64,000 nt of DNA from Rhodospirillaceae bacterium MC! (GTDB taxonomy: Bacteria; Pseudomonadota; Alphaproteobacteria; MC1): NCBI GenBank assembly GCA_002632265.1, contig NQOV01000005.1, positions 212,234 through 276,233 on the forward strand, given 5' to 3'. The notes under the pieces are model-generated. The model saw only the letters and a program-made list of their open reading frames with translations, was not told where the DNA came from and searched no databases. Each line of letters starts with the position of its first letter. Positions within the stretch are counted from its first letter, which is position 1. The position numbers and the translations under genes are program-made. Shown one piece after another: positions 26,538 to 36,305 of the stretch.

Positions 26538-28991
26538 TTAAACTTTTTCCACTTGTACTAAGTTAGAATGCTGGCCGTTTGCTTTCATGTGTACAGTAGC
26601 TTGATTACTGGTTAAAGTATTCATACAACCGCCCTTATCGACACCGCTCGAATCGGGATTATATGTAGCTCCGTCATCGCAATATAGCACGCCAGGACGA
26701 ACACGAGTAGTAACTTTAGCAGTAATTTCAATCTTACCACGTTTGTTATATACATGAACTTTTTCCCCATGTTGAATGCCACGAGATTTTGCGTCAATGG
26801 GATTGATCCATAAGCCTTGCGGATTAACTTCACGAATCGCATCGATCTCATAATAGGTAGAACGCACATGAGATTTAGCATGAACACTTAACATTTGTAA
26901 TGGGAAGTCTTTCATAGTAGCATCATCGGGATTATAGTTATCGAATCTATTCACATGAATCGGCAGAACTGATATGCTTTCGCCATTTTTGAATGTCAAT
27001 TTTTTATTGAGCTTTTCCGCCAATAAAGAGTAAATTTCTATTTTACCTGACGGAGTTGAAAGCTTATTCTTACGAGGATTATTAATGAATGCTTTATAAG
27101 CAATTTTATGGGGAGCTTTCACACTATCCTTATGGATACCCTTTTTTTGCATTTCTTCAAATGTTGGCGGATTCAAGCCCGCTTTTTTAGCATTAACCAT
27201 TGTGCTTTTCCAAAGGGATTCAACCCAATCCTTTTGGGTTTTGCCTTCTGTGAATTCTTTTTCTAAGCCTAATTCTTTGGCGATACCAGTGGCCATATCA
27301 TAGGCGGTTTTAGTATCCCATAAGGGTTTCACGGCTTCGTTGGCCATGATGACATAATTCATTCCACTTGATTGCCCCTGTTGAGCAATATCCATTTGTT
27401 CATGATGAGTAGCGTCAGGCAAAACGATATCAGCATATTTCACACTTGAAGAGCCTGTAATATTCACATCAACAATGAATTCCACTAGGCTTTCATCTTG
27501 TAGTACTTTAGCGGTATGGTTAGCATCTCCGTGCTGATTCACTGGATTACTACCATAATGCCATAGGAATTTAATGGGAGCTTTTAATTTCTCTGCCCCT
27601 TGTACGCCGTCAGTTAGAGCGGTCATTTCATTCCAACGAGTTATAGCGTCAACCCATGTATAAAATGAAATTGATTGTTTAACTGGATTAGTTCCCACAG
27701 GGAAACCCTCAACAGGATACGAACCACTTGCGTTAGTTCTTGCTCCAGTACTTGTCCCACGGCGTCCCATAGATCCAAGAACGGCAGCTAATAGCATGAT
27801 AGCACGAGAGTTTTCTTCGCCATTGGAATGACGGCTAACGCTCCAACCCTGACAGATGTAAGGATTTTTTGCACTTGCCAATTCACGAGCAAAAGCAGTA
27901 ATTACCTTAGGCGAAACACCACAAATTTTACTTGCCCATTCTGGAGTTTTCTCGATACCGTCAGCACCTTTACCCATAATATACGCATGATAAGAAGAAT
28001 TAGCAGGAGCTGATTTTGGTAATGTATGCTCATCAAAACCTAGGCAATATTTATCTAAGAAAGCTTGATTGTGTAACTTTTCTGTGATCATAACATGGAT
28101 CATACCAGCGATTAAGCTTGCGTCTGTTCCTGGGCGTAAAGCTATCCATTGTTGGGCTTTGTTGACTGTTGTATCGCTGTATCTAGGATCAACGGAAATA
28201 AATTTAGTGTTATTTTTTTCTAAAGCTTTAGTAAAGTAATAGTTATGGCCACCACCTGACATACGAGTCTCAACGATGTTTTCACCAAATGAGACAAATA
28301 GATCAGAGTTAGCTATTTCGGAAATATCAGAGCTATCAGCCCAACCACCACCGAAAACGATATCCGACGCACCATATAAATCGCCACAACTGTAATCGCC
28401 GTATTTATCAGTAAAACCGCCGAATAAGTTCATTAATCTTGCAAATACTGACGCATCAGCGGGCCAAGATTTAGACATCGTACCGCCTAACGTTCCAGTA
28501 CCATAACCTAAATAAAAGGCCTCGTTGCCATATTTTTCTTTAACTTTTTTCATGTTGTCGGCTATTTCTTTGAACGCCTCTTCCCATGTGATACGCTTGA
28601 ATTTTCCCTCGCCACGTTTGCCGATTCTCTTTAATGGATACTTTAAACGATTGGGATTATTAACTCTAAAACGAGTAGAACGCCCACGTACGCAAGCACG
28701 AACTTGGGTAGTAACTTCGAATTCTTCATCATCATCGGTTGTGTTATCTGTTTCCACAAACTTAATTCTGCCGTCTTTAACGTGAATTTGTAACGGACAA
28801 CGAGAACCACAATCCACAGTACAAGCACCCCACCCAGTTTTATCAAAAGCCAAGTGGTCAGGTTCTGCACCTTGTTCGTTTTTATTGTGATCAGCAGGTT
28901 TTGCACTTACAATCTTAAAGGGTAACGCAGTAGAGACAACGCCTGTAGCTGTTACTCCTGCTAGTCCTTTTAAAAAACTTCTTCTTTCCAT
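26538..28991 (-). CDS. dmsA: DMSO reductase-type molybdopterin catalytic subunit DmsA
   Basis: An 817-aa molybdoenzyme exported by Tat: the twin-arginine motif RRSFLKG is at residues 3-9, followed by a hydrophobic stretch and a cleavage region near VSAKPADH. A cysteine cluster for the FS0 centre is present (CTVDCGSRC then CVRGRS). GTLGGTMSKSWP and KYGDYSCGDLYG carry the serine expected to ligate Mo in the DMSO reductase family. The likely role is anaerobic respiration of DMSO or related S/N-oxides at the periplasmic face. First gene of dmsABC; an FNR-type box lies about 200 bp upstream. The dedicated chaperone DmsD is not in the window. Confidence 0.95.
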   Translation of the reverse strand: MERRSFLKGLAGVTATGVVSTALPFKIVSAKPADHNKNEQGAEPDHLAFDKTGWGACTVDCGSRCPLQIHVKDGRIKFVETDNTTDDDEEFEVTTQVRACVRGRSTRFRVNNPNRLKYPLKRIGKRGEGKFKRITWEEAFKEIADNMKKVKEKYGNEAFYLGYGTGTLGGTMSKSWPADASVFARLMNLFGGFTDKYGDYSCGDLYGASDIVFGGGWADSSDISEIANSDLFVSFGENIVETRMSGGGHNYYFTKALEKNNTKFISVDPRYSDTTVNKAQQWIALRPGTDASLIAGMIHVMITEKLHNQAFLDKYCLGFDEHTLPKSAPANSSYHAYIMGKGADGIEKTPEWASKICGVSPKVITAFARELASAKNPYICQGWSVSRHSNGEENSRAIMLLAAVLGSMGRRGTSTGARTNASGSYPVEGFPVGTNPVKQSISFYTWVDAITRWNEMTALTDGVQGAEKLKAPIKFLWHYGSNPVNQHGDANHTAKVLQDESLVEFIVDVNITGSSSVKYADIVLPDATHHEQMDIAQQGQSSGMNYVIMANEAVKPLWDTKTAYDMATGIAKELGLEKEFTEGKTQKDWVESLWKSTMVNAKKAGLNPPTFEEMQKKGIHKDSVKAPHKIAYKAFINNPRKNKLSTPSGKIEIYSLLAEKLNKKLTFKNGESISVLPIHVNRFDNYNPDDATMKDFPLQMLSVHAKSHVRSTYYEIDAIREVNPQGLWINPIDAKSRGIQHGEKVHVYNKRGKIEITAKVTTRVRPGVLYCDDGATYNPDSSGVDKGGCMNTLTSNQATVHMKANGQHSNLVQVEKV

Positions 28992-29192
28992 TAATTAGCT
29001 CCTATACTTAATTTCAATTTAATTCAATTCATGTAAAATTCTAATAATTTTATATTTCCGCTCTCATGATTGTATATCCTAAGATCGTCCATATGCTAAT
29101 ACATATATACTAAACATCATTACAATACTTTAACATAAGGGTTAAATATAAGCAAGTTTTTTTTGTAATTTTATTGAGAGTAAATATTGGAA

Positions 29193-29206
29193 TTGATTTA
29201 AGTCAA
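29193..29206 (-). promoter_or_regulatory. FNR/ANR-type box upstream of dmsA
   Basis: TTGATTTAAGTCAA matches the FNR consensus TTGAT-N4-ATCAA except for one base and is nearly palindromic. On the minus strand a TAAAAT follows about 20 bp downstream, as expected for FNR-activated promoters. DMSO reductase operons are classic FNR targets. Confidence 0.75.
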
Positions 29207-29271
29207 AAAACCTTAAAATCATAAGAACGAACATAAGAACGAACATAAAAAAAGAAATGTGAAAAATAAGT

Positions 29272-29844
29272 TTATGGTGCATGGATAGTATTTCTTAATT
29301 TATCGGCTATGGCTTTTGCTCTTGTGATACTATGGGGCGATAAAGAACGGCTAATACTTTTAAGAAACTCATCGGAATAGCCATTGGATACCGCAATATA
29401 AGCCCACGCATAGGCCATGATCAAGCTTTGCGATACTCCTTGACCTTCAGCATACATCACACCTAAATTATTTTGTGCTGATGGTACGCCTTTCTTGGCA
29501 GCCTTAGACCACCAAAATACGGCTTTTTGTAAATCCATGTCTACGCCTCTACCATTGGCATACATAAAGGCGATGTTCGATTCCGCTTTAAGATTGCCTA
29601 ATCTTGCAGATTTAAGATACCAATATGCAGCCTTATCAAAATTCTTCGCCATTCCCTTACCAGTTTCATACATACGCCCTAGCGTATTTTGGGCGTCGCT
29701 ATTATTTTTTAATGCCAACTTTCTCATACAAGTAGTAGCACTGGGATTTTGCTGACATGAACTAACTAACTTATTGGTAGTTGTACTTTTTGCACATGCC
29801 GTAGTTAATAGTAATAGCACGCACAATAATATAATCTTTCTCAT
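29272..29844 (-). CDS. Sel1-repeat lipoprotein
   Basis: A 190-aa protein starting with a lipoprotein signal peptide: MRKIILLCVLLLLTTAC, with Cys17 as the acylation site. Three Sel1 repeats follow: AQNTLGRMYETGKGMAKNFDKAAYWY, AESNIAFMYANGRGVDMDLQKAVFWW and AQNNLGVMYAEGQGVSQSLIMAYAWA. It is probably anchored to the outer or inner membrane facing the periplasm and acts as a protein-interaction scaffold. It is monocistronic, between dmsA and the GmrSD-like gene. Confidence 0.85.
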   Translation of the reverse strand: MRKIILLCVLLLLTTACAKSTTTNKLVSSCQQNPSATTCMRKLALKNNSDAQNTLGRMYETGKGMAKNFDKAAYWYLKSARLGNLKAESNIAFMYANGRGVDMDLQKAVFWWSKAAKKGVPSAQNNLGVMYAEGQGVSQSLIMAYAWAYIAVSNGYSDEFLKSISRSLSPHSITRAKAIADKLRNTIHAP

Positions 29845-29969
29845 TATCTACTCCAAACATATAAATTTATACAGACATAATATCATACTTTTAAGCTAAA
29901 ATCAATCTAAAATAATCATCCCATAGTATACATTGCTTTTATTATTACTTTTATTATTACTTTCAATAA

Positions 29970-32036
29970 TTATTCTATGGTTATTTCCAAAGAGATTAAC
30001 GGAATCTTTAATTCAGCAAATAAATAACGTAACTGGTTTATTTTTACTTGATTATTAGTTCGTGTACCTATGTAATAATCGTCAATAAATGGTTGATAAC
30101 TCATATCATTTTTCTCAAGACTTACACCAATTTTTTTAAGTAAAGCTTTGTTATTCACAATATTATCTCTATGATTTTCAAAGATTTCTTTTAGAATGAA
30201 TCTATAAAAATCCGTATCCTTATTGCAATCCGTAAGAGTGTTGTTATATTTTATTTGCTTGATATTTATGGATTTATAGTCAAACTGATCCGCAAGATTA
30301 AAGGTTTTTTGCTGTGGATCATTTTTAATTTGAGGGAAATCCCATATATTTATAAAACGCTCATAAAGATCTTGAAAACGCTCTTCATATTCGCATTGTG
30401 TCCATTTATCGTAGGTTCTTAGTTTGGAATTTAGCCATAATTTACTAAATTTATAGCCCTTTTCTTCATTTTTATCATTCATATCTCGTTTATCGATGAA
30501 GTTTTTATTCCCTAAAGATGAATTGGTGGCCACTAGCGTAAGATTTGCCAATGTGTGTAGTTTTGTTTCAAGAAAATTATAATCTTGATCGCTAAGATCT
30601 TTTTTCCAATGGGTTTTTGCGGTTTGTGGGAAGATATGTTCGATATCGAGATTATCGATATTAACAATCTCTTTATTCTGATGTCTTTCAAGTTTTAAAA
30701 ATAAATAATTTCTGTTATGTGGTTTCATTCTATAAATATTTTTACTTTTTAGGTCGTTCTCGATTCTCTCATCAGTGGGAAAATTATCATTTTTTAACAG
30801 GCCTTTAACGATAAATTCCATATATTTTTCCACTGACGAACCAATTAAGATACTTTGATCATGCAAACTTGCGAAAATATTACCTAAAGCGTTGGTACTA
30901 TCTCCAACAATTGCTCTACGCCATACAAATGATTGAATGGTCTCTAATATTTTTATAACAGATTTTTTAGGTAAAAGATCTTGTTTATAGTTATCTAAGA
31001 CACTAAAAACAAACGGATATGATACGGTAGTTTTCAGTTTATTTATATACATTAATTGCTCTTGAATCTCTTTATTTTCGTGTTCTGATCGCAACAATGA
31101 TCTATAATATTGTGAAAACTTTTTCAACTCTCGCATATGCTCTTTGAGATTCTCATAATCTTGTATGATATCTTCAAAATTATTCTTATAGTCAACATAT
31201 ACTTGACTTTTTATCGGGATGATTTTTGTTTTAAAGGTAAGAAAATCCCTAATAAAATCAGATGTTTGTAATTCTCGTATTTGTTTATCGTTTATTATGG
31301 TGGTATTTTCTTCTATTTGTTGCCACATGTCATAAATTTCTTGTTGTTTTTCATTATCCAATCTCATGAGAATCAGATTGCGTATAAGATCACTATCCGT
31401 TAATTTTTTCCCTGTTGAGTTTAAACTTTCAAATATTTGTTGCGGATCGTCGCCCTTATCTTGTTCTAAGGCAATGGATACGATATCAAGCTTGAGAATA
31501 TTATTGAATAATATTTCCAATTGCTCATCTGATTGTTTACTAAAATATTGATTGAAATACATAAAATTAATATATATTTGATTGGTTTTTAAGTTATCAG
31601 GGCATTTATGATCATTATTATTGTGAAATAAATAGTTTAAAACAATGTTATTTTCTTTATTTGTGATCAACTTTAACGTTTCGGATTTATCTTTTTTGTT
31701 AATATTTATTAAATAATCTCTTACTTCTTCATATCTATAATCATCATTTTGTTTATAGATACCATGTAAAGCAATTAAAGCGATTGTTATAGTTGTTAGG
31801 CGTTGCTGACCGTCTATAATATAAAAATCCTTTGATCTAAAATCTTGATCATTATCTTTTAAATAGACGATACTACCGATAAAATGCTTGGCCTTACCTG
31901 CCATTTTTTCTATATCGCCAACTAGCTCTTGGCAATTTTCTTCTTTCCAACTGTAATTTCTTTGATATACTGGTATGCGAAAACATGTTTTTGGTTCTTG
32001 TAAAAATTCAGCTATCTTTAATTTATCCGCTTCCAT
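29970..32036 (-). CDS. GmrSD-like type IV restriction protein (DUF262 + DUF1524)
   Basis: A 688-aa fused protein. The N-terminal DUF262 (ParB/sulfiredoxin-like NTPase) carries FRIPVYQRNYSW (19-30) and the catalytic IDGQQRLTTI (74-83). The C-terminal DUF1524 carries the HNH-like nuclease residues LDIEHIFPQ (463-471) and NLTLVATNSSLGNKNF (498-513). E. coli GmrSD cleaves phage DNA with glucosylated hydroxymethylcytosine; related DUF262 proteins serve in other anti-phage systems. It stands alone on the minus strand. The target modification is not predictable from sequence. Confidence 0.88.
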   Translation of the reverse strand: MEADKLKIAEFLQEPKTCFRIPVYQRNYSWKEENCQELVGDIEKMAGKAKHFIGSIVYLKDNDQDFRSKDFYIIDGQQRLTTITIALIALHGIYKQNDDYRYEEVRDYLININKKDKSETLKLITNKENNIVLNYLFHNNNDHKCPDNLKTNQIYINFMYFNQYFSKQSDEQLEILFNNILKLDIVSIALEQDKGDDPQQIFESLNSTGKKLTDSDLIRNLILMRLDNEKQQEIYDMWQQIEENTTIINDKQIRELQTSDFIRDFLTFKTKIIPIKSQVYVDYKNNFEDIIQDYENLKEHMRELKKFSQYYRSLLRSEHENKEIQEQLMYINKLKTTVSYPFVFSVLDNYKQDLLPKKSVIKILETIQSFVWRRAIVGDSTNALGNIFASLHDQSILIGSSVEKYMEFIVKGLLKNDNFPTDERIENDLKSKNIYRMKPHNRNYLFLKLERHQNKEIVNIDNLDIEHIFPQTAKTHWKKDLSDQDYNFLETKLHTLANLTLVATNSSLGNKNFIDKRDMNDKNEEKGYKFSKLWLNSKLRTYDKWTQCEYEERFQDLYERFINIWDFPQIKNDPQQKTFNLADQFDYKSINIKQIKYNNTLTDCNKDTDFYRFILKEIFENHRDNIVNNKALLKKIGVSLEKNDMSYQPFIDDYYIGTRTNNQVKINQLRYLFAELKIPLISLEITIE

Positions 32037-32119
32037 GGAATATTTCCCTATAAGTTTAAATAAGTTATAATGTAATCTAAGTTATAGCATGAAATAAAAA
32101 TACAGTCAATTAGAAATAT

Positions 32120-32153
32120 AAAAACCACTATACTTTAAGATAAAGTATAATGG
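32120..32153 (-). terminator. Terminator downstream of nemA
   Basis: Stem CCACTATACTTTA / TAAAGTATAATGG with loop AGA and a GGTTTTTAT run on the minus strand, 31 bp after the nemA stop. Confidence 0.75.
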
Positions 32154-32183
32154 TGTGGATGATTGGTTAATCGTTGGTGGGGG

Positions 32184-33281
32184 TTAATAGTCTAAATATC
32201 CTGCACGTTCTCCGCCGAAGTATTTAGTTGAATCGCCGTCCTTAAAGGGGGTGTTGTTTTTGATTTTGGTAACTAGATCGGGGTTGGCGATGAAAGGGCG
32301 ACCGAAACCGATGAGATCTGCATAGCCTTCTTCAACTTCTTTACTGGCGGTTTCAGGGGTGTATTTGCCTGCGTAAATGATAGTATTCTTAAAAGCGTCT
32401 CTTAGTTGCTGTTTAAATGATACGGGCATGTCTGGAGCGTCGTCCCAATCGGCGGCGGCAATGTGGACATAGGCAATATCATGTTTATTCAGTAACTTAC
32501 AAGCCTCGATGTATGTTTCTATTGGATTAGCGTCGGTTGTACCATTTAAGGTGGTTAAAGGGGCAAGGCGAACGCCGATTTTATCTTTACCGATGGCATT
32601 CACTAAAGCGGTTACGGTTTCATCTAGGAAACGTAGGCGATTTTCTAAAGATCCGCCATATTCGTCGGTACGGGTGTTGGCTTCGGAATCTATGAATTGG
32701 TTGATTAGGTAGCCGTTGGCTGCGTGTACTTCGATACCGTCGAAACCTGCTTCAATGGCGTTTTTGCCTGCTTGGGCGAATTGTTTAACACGCTCTTTAA
32801 CTTCGGCAGATGTTAAGGCTCTCGGTTTTGAATGCTGTAACATTTCGCCTACGCCTGATGAGGCCTCATTGCCGTTACTGGCGAAGACTTTCACGCCGTC
32901 GGCCACAAGTTCAGAAGATGAAACAGGAGCTTTACCGTCTGGCTGTAAGCTTGTATGTGAAATTCTGCCCACGTGCCATATTTGAGCGAAGATAACTCCG
33001 CCATTTTTGTGTACGGCGTCAGTTGATAATTTCCAGCCTGCAATTTGTTGTTTATTGTAAATTCCCGGTGTCCAAGCGTATCCTTGACCTTCGGCACTGA
33101 TTTGTGTACCCTCGGAAATGATCAAACCTGCGTCAGCACGTAAGCCGTAATATTCCGCCATCATTGCGTTAGCTATATCGCCCTTGCTTGCTCTTGATCT
33201 TGTCATCGGTGGCATGATGATTCTATTTTTAAGATCTAAAGATCCTAATTTTACTTTTTCAAATAATATATTAGTTGACAT
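32184..33281 (-). CDS. nemA: Old yellow enzyme family flavin reductase (NemA-like)
   Basis: A 365-aa FMN-dependent oxidoreductase that uses NADPH to reduce electrophilic alkenes such as N-ethylmaleimide. Family motifs are LKNRIIMPPMTRSRA, AQIWHVGRISH with the active-site His, GFDGIEVHAANGYLINQFID, YGGSLENRLRF and GFGRPFIANPDL. Length matches E. coli NemA. It is monocistronic and followed by a terminator. No TetR-type nemR gene is adjacent. Confidence 0.95.
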   Translation of the reverse strand: MSTNILFEKVKLGSLDLKNRIIMPPMTRSRASKGDIANAMMAEYYGLRADAGLIISEGTQISAEGQGYAWTPGIYNKQQIAGWKLSTDAVHKNGGVIFAQIWHVGRISHTSLQPDGKAPVSSSELVADGVKVFASNGNEASSGVGEMLQHSKPRALTSAEVKERVKQFAQAGKNAIEAGFDGIEVHAANGYLINQFIDSEANTRTDEYGGSLENRLRFLDETVTALVNAIGKDKIGVRLAPLTTLNGTTDANPIETYIEACKLLNKHDIAYVHIAAADWDDAPDMPVSFKQQLRDAFKNTIIYAGKYTPETASKEVEEGYADLIGFGRPFIANPDLVTKIKNNTPFKDGDSTKYFGGERAGYLDY

Positions 33282-33529
33282 GTTTTAATACTCTTTCGTT
33301 TTTATTAATAATCGATCTCTCAATTATATAATATAGATATATTTTTTTATAAATCAAGTAGGGATAGGAAAATAACCGTAATGATTCTAAAATGATAACA
33401 TGTAATAGCTACATATATCACTTAAATCATACATCGATATTTCCCTATCCCTTAAATTGAGTGTAGTGTGGAAAGATTGTTTGTATCTTTAATTTTTGAT
33501 TTTTGATTTCTGTTAAGATTTGTTTTCTA

Positions 33530-33886
33530 TTAACCTTCGTTAGTGCCTATTAACTGCCTAATTACATCATTTTCCGTGTCATTTACAGATTTTAGAGCTT
33601 GAGCAGTAGCCTTATAAGCGGTAGCCGATGTGGCAAGTTGTAACACATTGGTGGTTAAATTCATATCATCTTCGTTTGCCATATCAAGATTGCCAGAAGC
33701 AGTATTATTATTATAATTACTATGGACTGGTATATCGTTCCAGTCATAACCGTAATCATTATTATACTCATGTGCTGTACCTGTTGCTATATTATAAGCA
33801 GTATGTGCAACTGATGCACCTGTTCTTTCCAATGAATTAGCAAGTACATTTTCTGCATTTGACGTTTTAATAATTGGCTGTACCAT
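33530..33886 (-). CDS. Small flagellar rod/hook-like protein
   Basis: A 118-aa protein. The N-terminal SLERTGASVAHTAYNIATGT resembles the 'x-ANNIAN-x-x-T' helix of flagellar rod and hook proteins, and the C-terminal LTTNVLQLATSATAYKATAQALKSVND resembles their conserved end (V-N-x-I-x-x-Q-R-A-Y-E-A-N-x-K-x-I). The two coiled-coil ends are joined by only about 40 residues, so this looks like a miniature FlgB/FlgC-type protein. AAAGGAGAAAAAAAG precedes the ATG. The gene follows an uncharacterised 166-aa gene after 24 bp. The flagellar assignment is inference from this pattern. Confidence 0.5.
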   Translation of the reverse strand: MVQPIIKTSNAENVLANSLERTGASVAHTAYNIATGTAHEYNNDYGYDWNDIPVHSNYNNNTASGNLDMANEDDMNLTTNVLQLATSATAYKATAQALKSVNDTENDVIRQLIGTNEG

Positions 33887-33910
33887 CTTTTTTTCTCCTT
33901 TAAAGATTGA

Positions 33911-34408
33911 TTAAATAAAAGCAACTAATTTCAAACCATAATCCCTTGGTTTAGAATTAATTTTAACTGCAAGTGTGGAATTACTATAAACCCTAGCTCC
34001 CCTAGTTTTCGATCTTAAAGGTGCTCTCATACCTTTATAACTAGCATAGGTTAACTTAGATTGAAAATAGGTTCTTGCCTCCTGCCCTATGCGGATAATA
34101 GTACCAAATAAAGAATTGGTAATATTCGTTAAGGGTAAAGGATTCTTAGCGTCCCTAATTGTTAATCCTGATGGCAATCTAAATTGTGGTTTATTACGCC
34201 CACCATTTCCACCAGAAAAGAATTTGTTGGAATTCCCTTGCCCTCTCTTCTGAAACTCATTAGAGTAAAAAAACTTACTTTGATGTTGGCTAGAATCTTC
34301 CATATTTACTTTAGATACTAACATATTATGTTTGTCAATAAATTGAGAAACTAAGCTTTTACTATTAATTGAAGTTGCTGAATTTGGCATTGGTTTTATA
34401 TTCCACAT
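33911..34408 (-). CDS. Uncharacterised protein, 166 aa
   Basis: I do not recognise this protein. The N-terminal 80 residues are rich in Ser, Asn and Gln with a glycine-rich stretch FFSGGNGGRNKP; the C-terminal part contains FGTIIRIGQEARTYFQ and many Lys/Arg residues. No signal peptide or membrane segment is evident. An upstream TTG at 34429 and an internal ATG at 34390 are alternative starts; none has a convincing ribosome binding site. It is 24 bp upstream of the rod-like gene on the same strand, so the two may work together. Confidence 0.55.
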   Translation of the reverse strand: MWNIKPMPNSATSINSKSLVSQFIDKHNMLVSKVNMEDSSQHQSKFFYSNEFQKRGQGNSNKFFSGGNGGRNKPQFRLPSGLTIRDAKNPLPLTNITNSLFGTIIRIGQEARTYFQSKLTYASYKGMRAPLRSKTRGARVYSNSTLAVKINSKPRDYGLKLVAFI

Positions 34409-34541
34409 TCTCAAGAGATAAAATCTCAAGGGTTTAACTTAAATACACACTCTTATATATTGGATTCTTCTTGAATAAAAATATAAGTAGTTAACGATCT
34501 TTATATTATCATAATTTAATTTAAGAGTCAAGTTATAATGT

Positions 34542-34579
34542 AAAAAGATCTAACTATAATGATAAGTTAGATCTTTTTT
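34542..34579. terminator. Terminator between pepA and the 166-aa gene
   Basis: Stem AAAAAGATCTAACT / AGTTAGATCTTTTT with a 9-nt loop; T-runs occur on both strands. It follows the pepA stop on the minus strand. Confidence 0.85.
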
Positions 34580-34663
34580 ATTAAGATTTTATTAATAATA
34601 TCATAGTGATAATATTAATCTCTATATGGTATAAATATAGTATAAATTAGTAGGCAGTAAAAA

Positions 34664-36166
34664 TTATTGTCTTGATTCATAATTAGTTATTATGAAATTA
34701 GTTAACAGACGCACACCGAATGGGCGATAACCTGGGCTATTAGTATCGTTCCAATCGCCTAAGCAAACACCAGCGATGTCCACATGAATCCAGTTTGTAT
34801 CTTTTTCCACAAAACGCTGTATGAATTGTGCGGCGGTGGTAGCTCCTGCGGCACGTGAGTTTGTGCTATTTCTGATGTCAGCACGTTTAGAATCCACTTT
34901 CACATCGTAGTTTTTATGGAGTGGCAATTGCCATACTTTTTCTTCTTCGATTTCCCCTGCAATTGTTAGATTCTTAGCGATCTCATCATTATTTGAGAAG
35001 ATCCCTGCATATTCGCCACCTAGAGCAGTAACCATAGCTCCAGTTAGGGTAGCCATATCAAGAACTAGGCGAGGTTTGTATTCCTTTTGAATGTAAGAAA
35101 TACAATCCGCTAGCACCAAACGCCCTTCGGCATCTGTGTTGATGATCTCTACGGTTTTACCGCTCATGGTGGTAACGATATCCCCTGGACGGGTAGAATT
35201 ACCGTCTGGCATATTTTCCGCTAAGCCAACAATAGCTATCACATTCACATTGGCATTACTTAAAGCTAGAGCTTTCATTGTGCCGATTACCGCAGCCGAT
35301 CCGCCCATATCTGCTACCATGTGTTCCATACCTGATGACGGCTTGATCGAAATACCACCGCTATCGAATGTGATACCTTTACCAACTAAACCAACAGGAG
35401 CATGACGAGTATCATTATTTAAGTGCATAACCACCATACGAGGAGGTCTCACACTACCACGACCTACGGCATAGAATGCTCCCATACCGAATTTTTGGAT
35501 GTCATTTTCATCGAAGATCTTCACATCCACACCAAGGGGAGATAACTCTTCTTTAATTAAATTCGCATAGGTTTCAGGATACAAAACATTCCCCGGTTCA
35601 TTAAGAACATCACTAGCTAAAAAACTCCCCTTAGCGGTATTTTCATAGGTAGCGAATTGAGTTGCTGCACGTCCGTTTGAATAGCACATGATTTTAAAAT
35701 GTGATATTGATTGCTTATTTGAAGATTTCTCATCGGTTTTATATTTATCGAATTGATAGCTCTCCAACAAAGCCCCATATGCCAAACTAGCAGAACTTTC
35801 CCAAGAGCGTAAAGCAGTTATTTCTTCTGATTTATCTAGCACCACCGAAACGGTACGGAAATTATATTTTGCAAGAGCAGTATATATTTTGCCACCAATT
35901 GCCATATAAGAACTATGTTTTGCAACTTTCTTTTTGCCCATGCCTACTACTAGAATAGCTTCTTGACGAGTATTCGCAGGAGTCATAATGAAAACAGATT
36001 CGCCTTCATTACCTTTAAAGTTAGCAATTTTCATAGATTTTGTTATAACATTTTCACAACGTTCATCTAGAGTTTTTAATGATGGAGTATATTTTTTGTC
36101 AGAATATGAAAGAAATACAACAACACCTGTTTCAGGAAGTGAGTGTTTACCGAAAGAAATACGCAT
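34664..36166 (-). CDS. pepA: Leucyl aminopeptidase (M17 family)
   Basis: A 500-aa cytosolic metallo-aminopeptidase. The C-terminal catalytic domain shows VGKGITFDSGGISIKPSSGMEHM, the metal-binding NTDAEGRLVLAD signature, and ATLTGAMVTALG; the N-terminal third is the usual lower-conservation macro-like domain. Length matches PepA. In some bacteria PepA also binds DNA; nothing here shows that. It is transcribed alone and divergently from cysQ. Confidence 0.97.
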   Translation of the reverse strand: MRISFGKHSLPETGVVVFLSYSDKKYTPSLKTLDERCENVITKSMKIANFKGNEGESVFIMTPANTRQEAILVVGMGKKKVAKHSSYMAIGGKIYTALAKYNFRTVSVVLDKSEEITALRSWESSASLAYGALLESYQFDKYKTDEKSSNKQSISHFKIMCYSNGRAATQFATYENTAKGSFLASDVLNEPGNVLYPETYANLIKEELSPLGVDVKIFDENDIQKFGMGAFYAVGRGSVRPPRMVVMHLNNDTRHAPVGLVGKGITFDSGGISIKPSSGMEHMVADMGGSAAVIGTMKALALSNANVNVIAIVGLAENMPDGNSTRPGDIVTTMSGKTVEIINTDAEGRLVLADCISYIQKEYKPRLVLDMATLTGAMVTALGGEYAGIFSNNDEIAKNLTIAGEIEEEKVWQLPLHKNYDVKVDSKRADIRNSTNSRAAGATTAAQFIQRFVEKDTNWIHVDIAGVCLGDWNDTNSPGYRPFGVRLLTNFIITNYESRQ

Positions 36167-36305
36167 AAGATTTTTAATCCTTTTATAAAATTATGATTTA
36201 TGATTGAATGAGATTTAACATATAAATAAAAATATAGTATTTTAGTTATTTTTAGTATATAATTAAAACATATTGTATATTTTATTCTATCAAAAAGGCT
36301 TTCTT

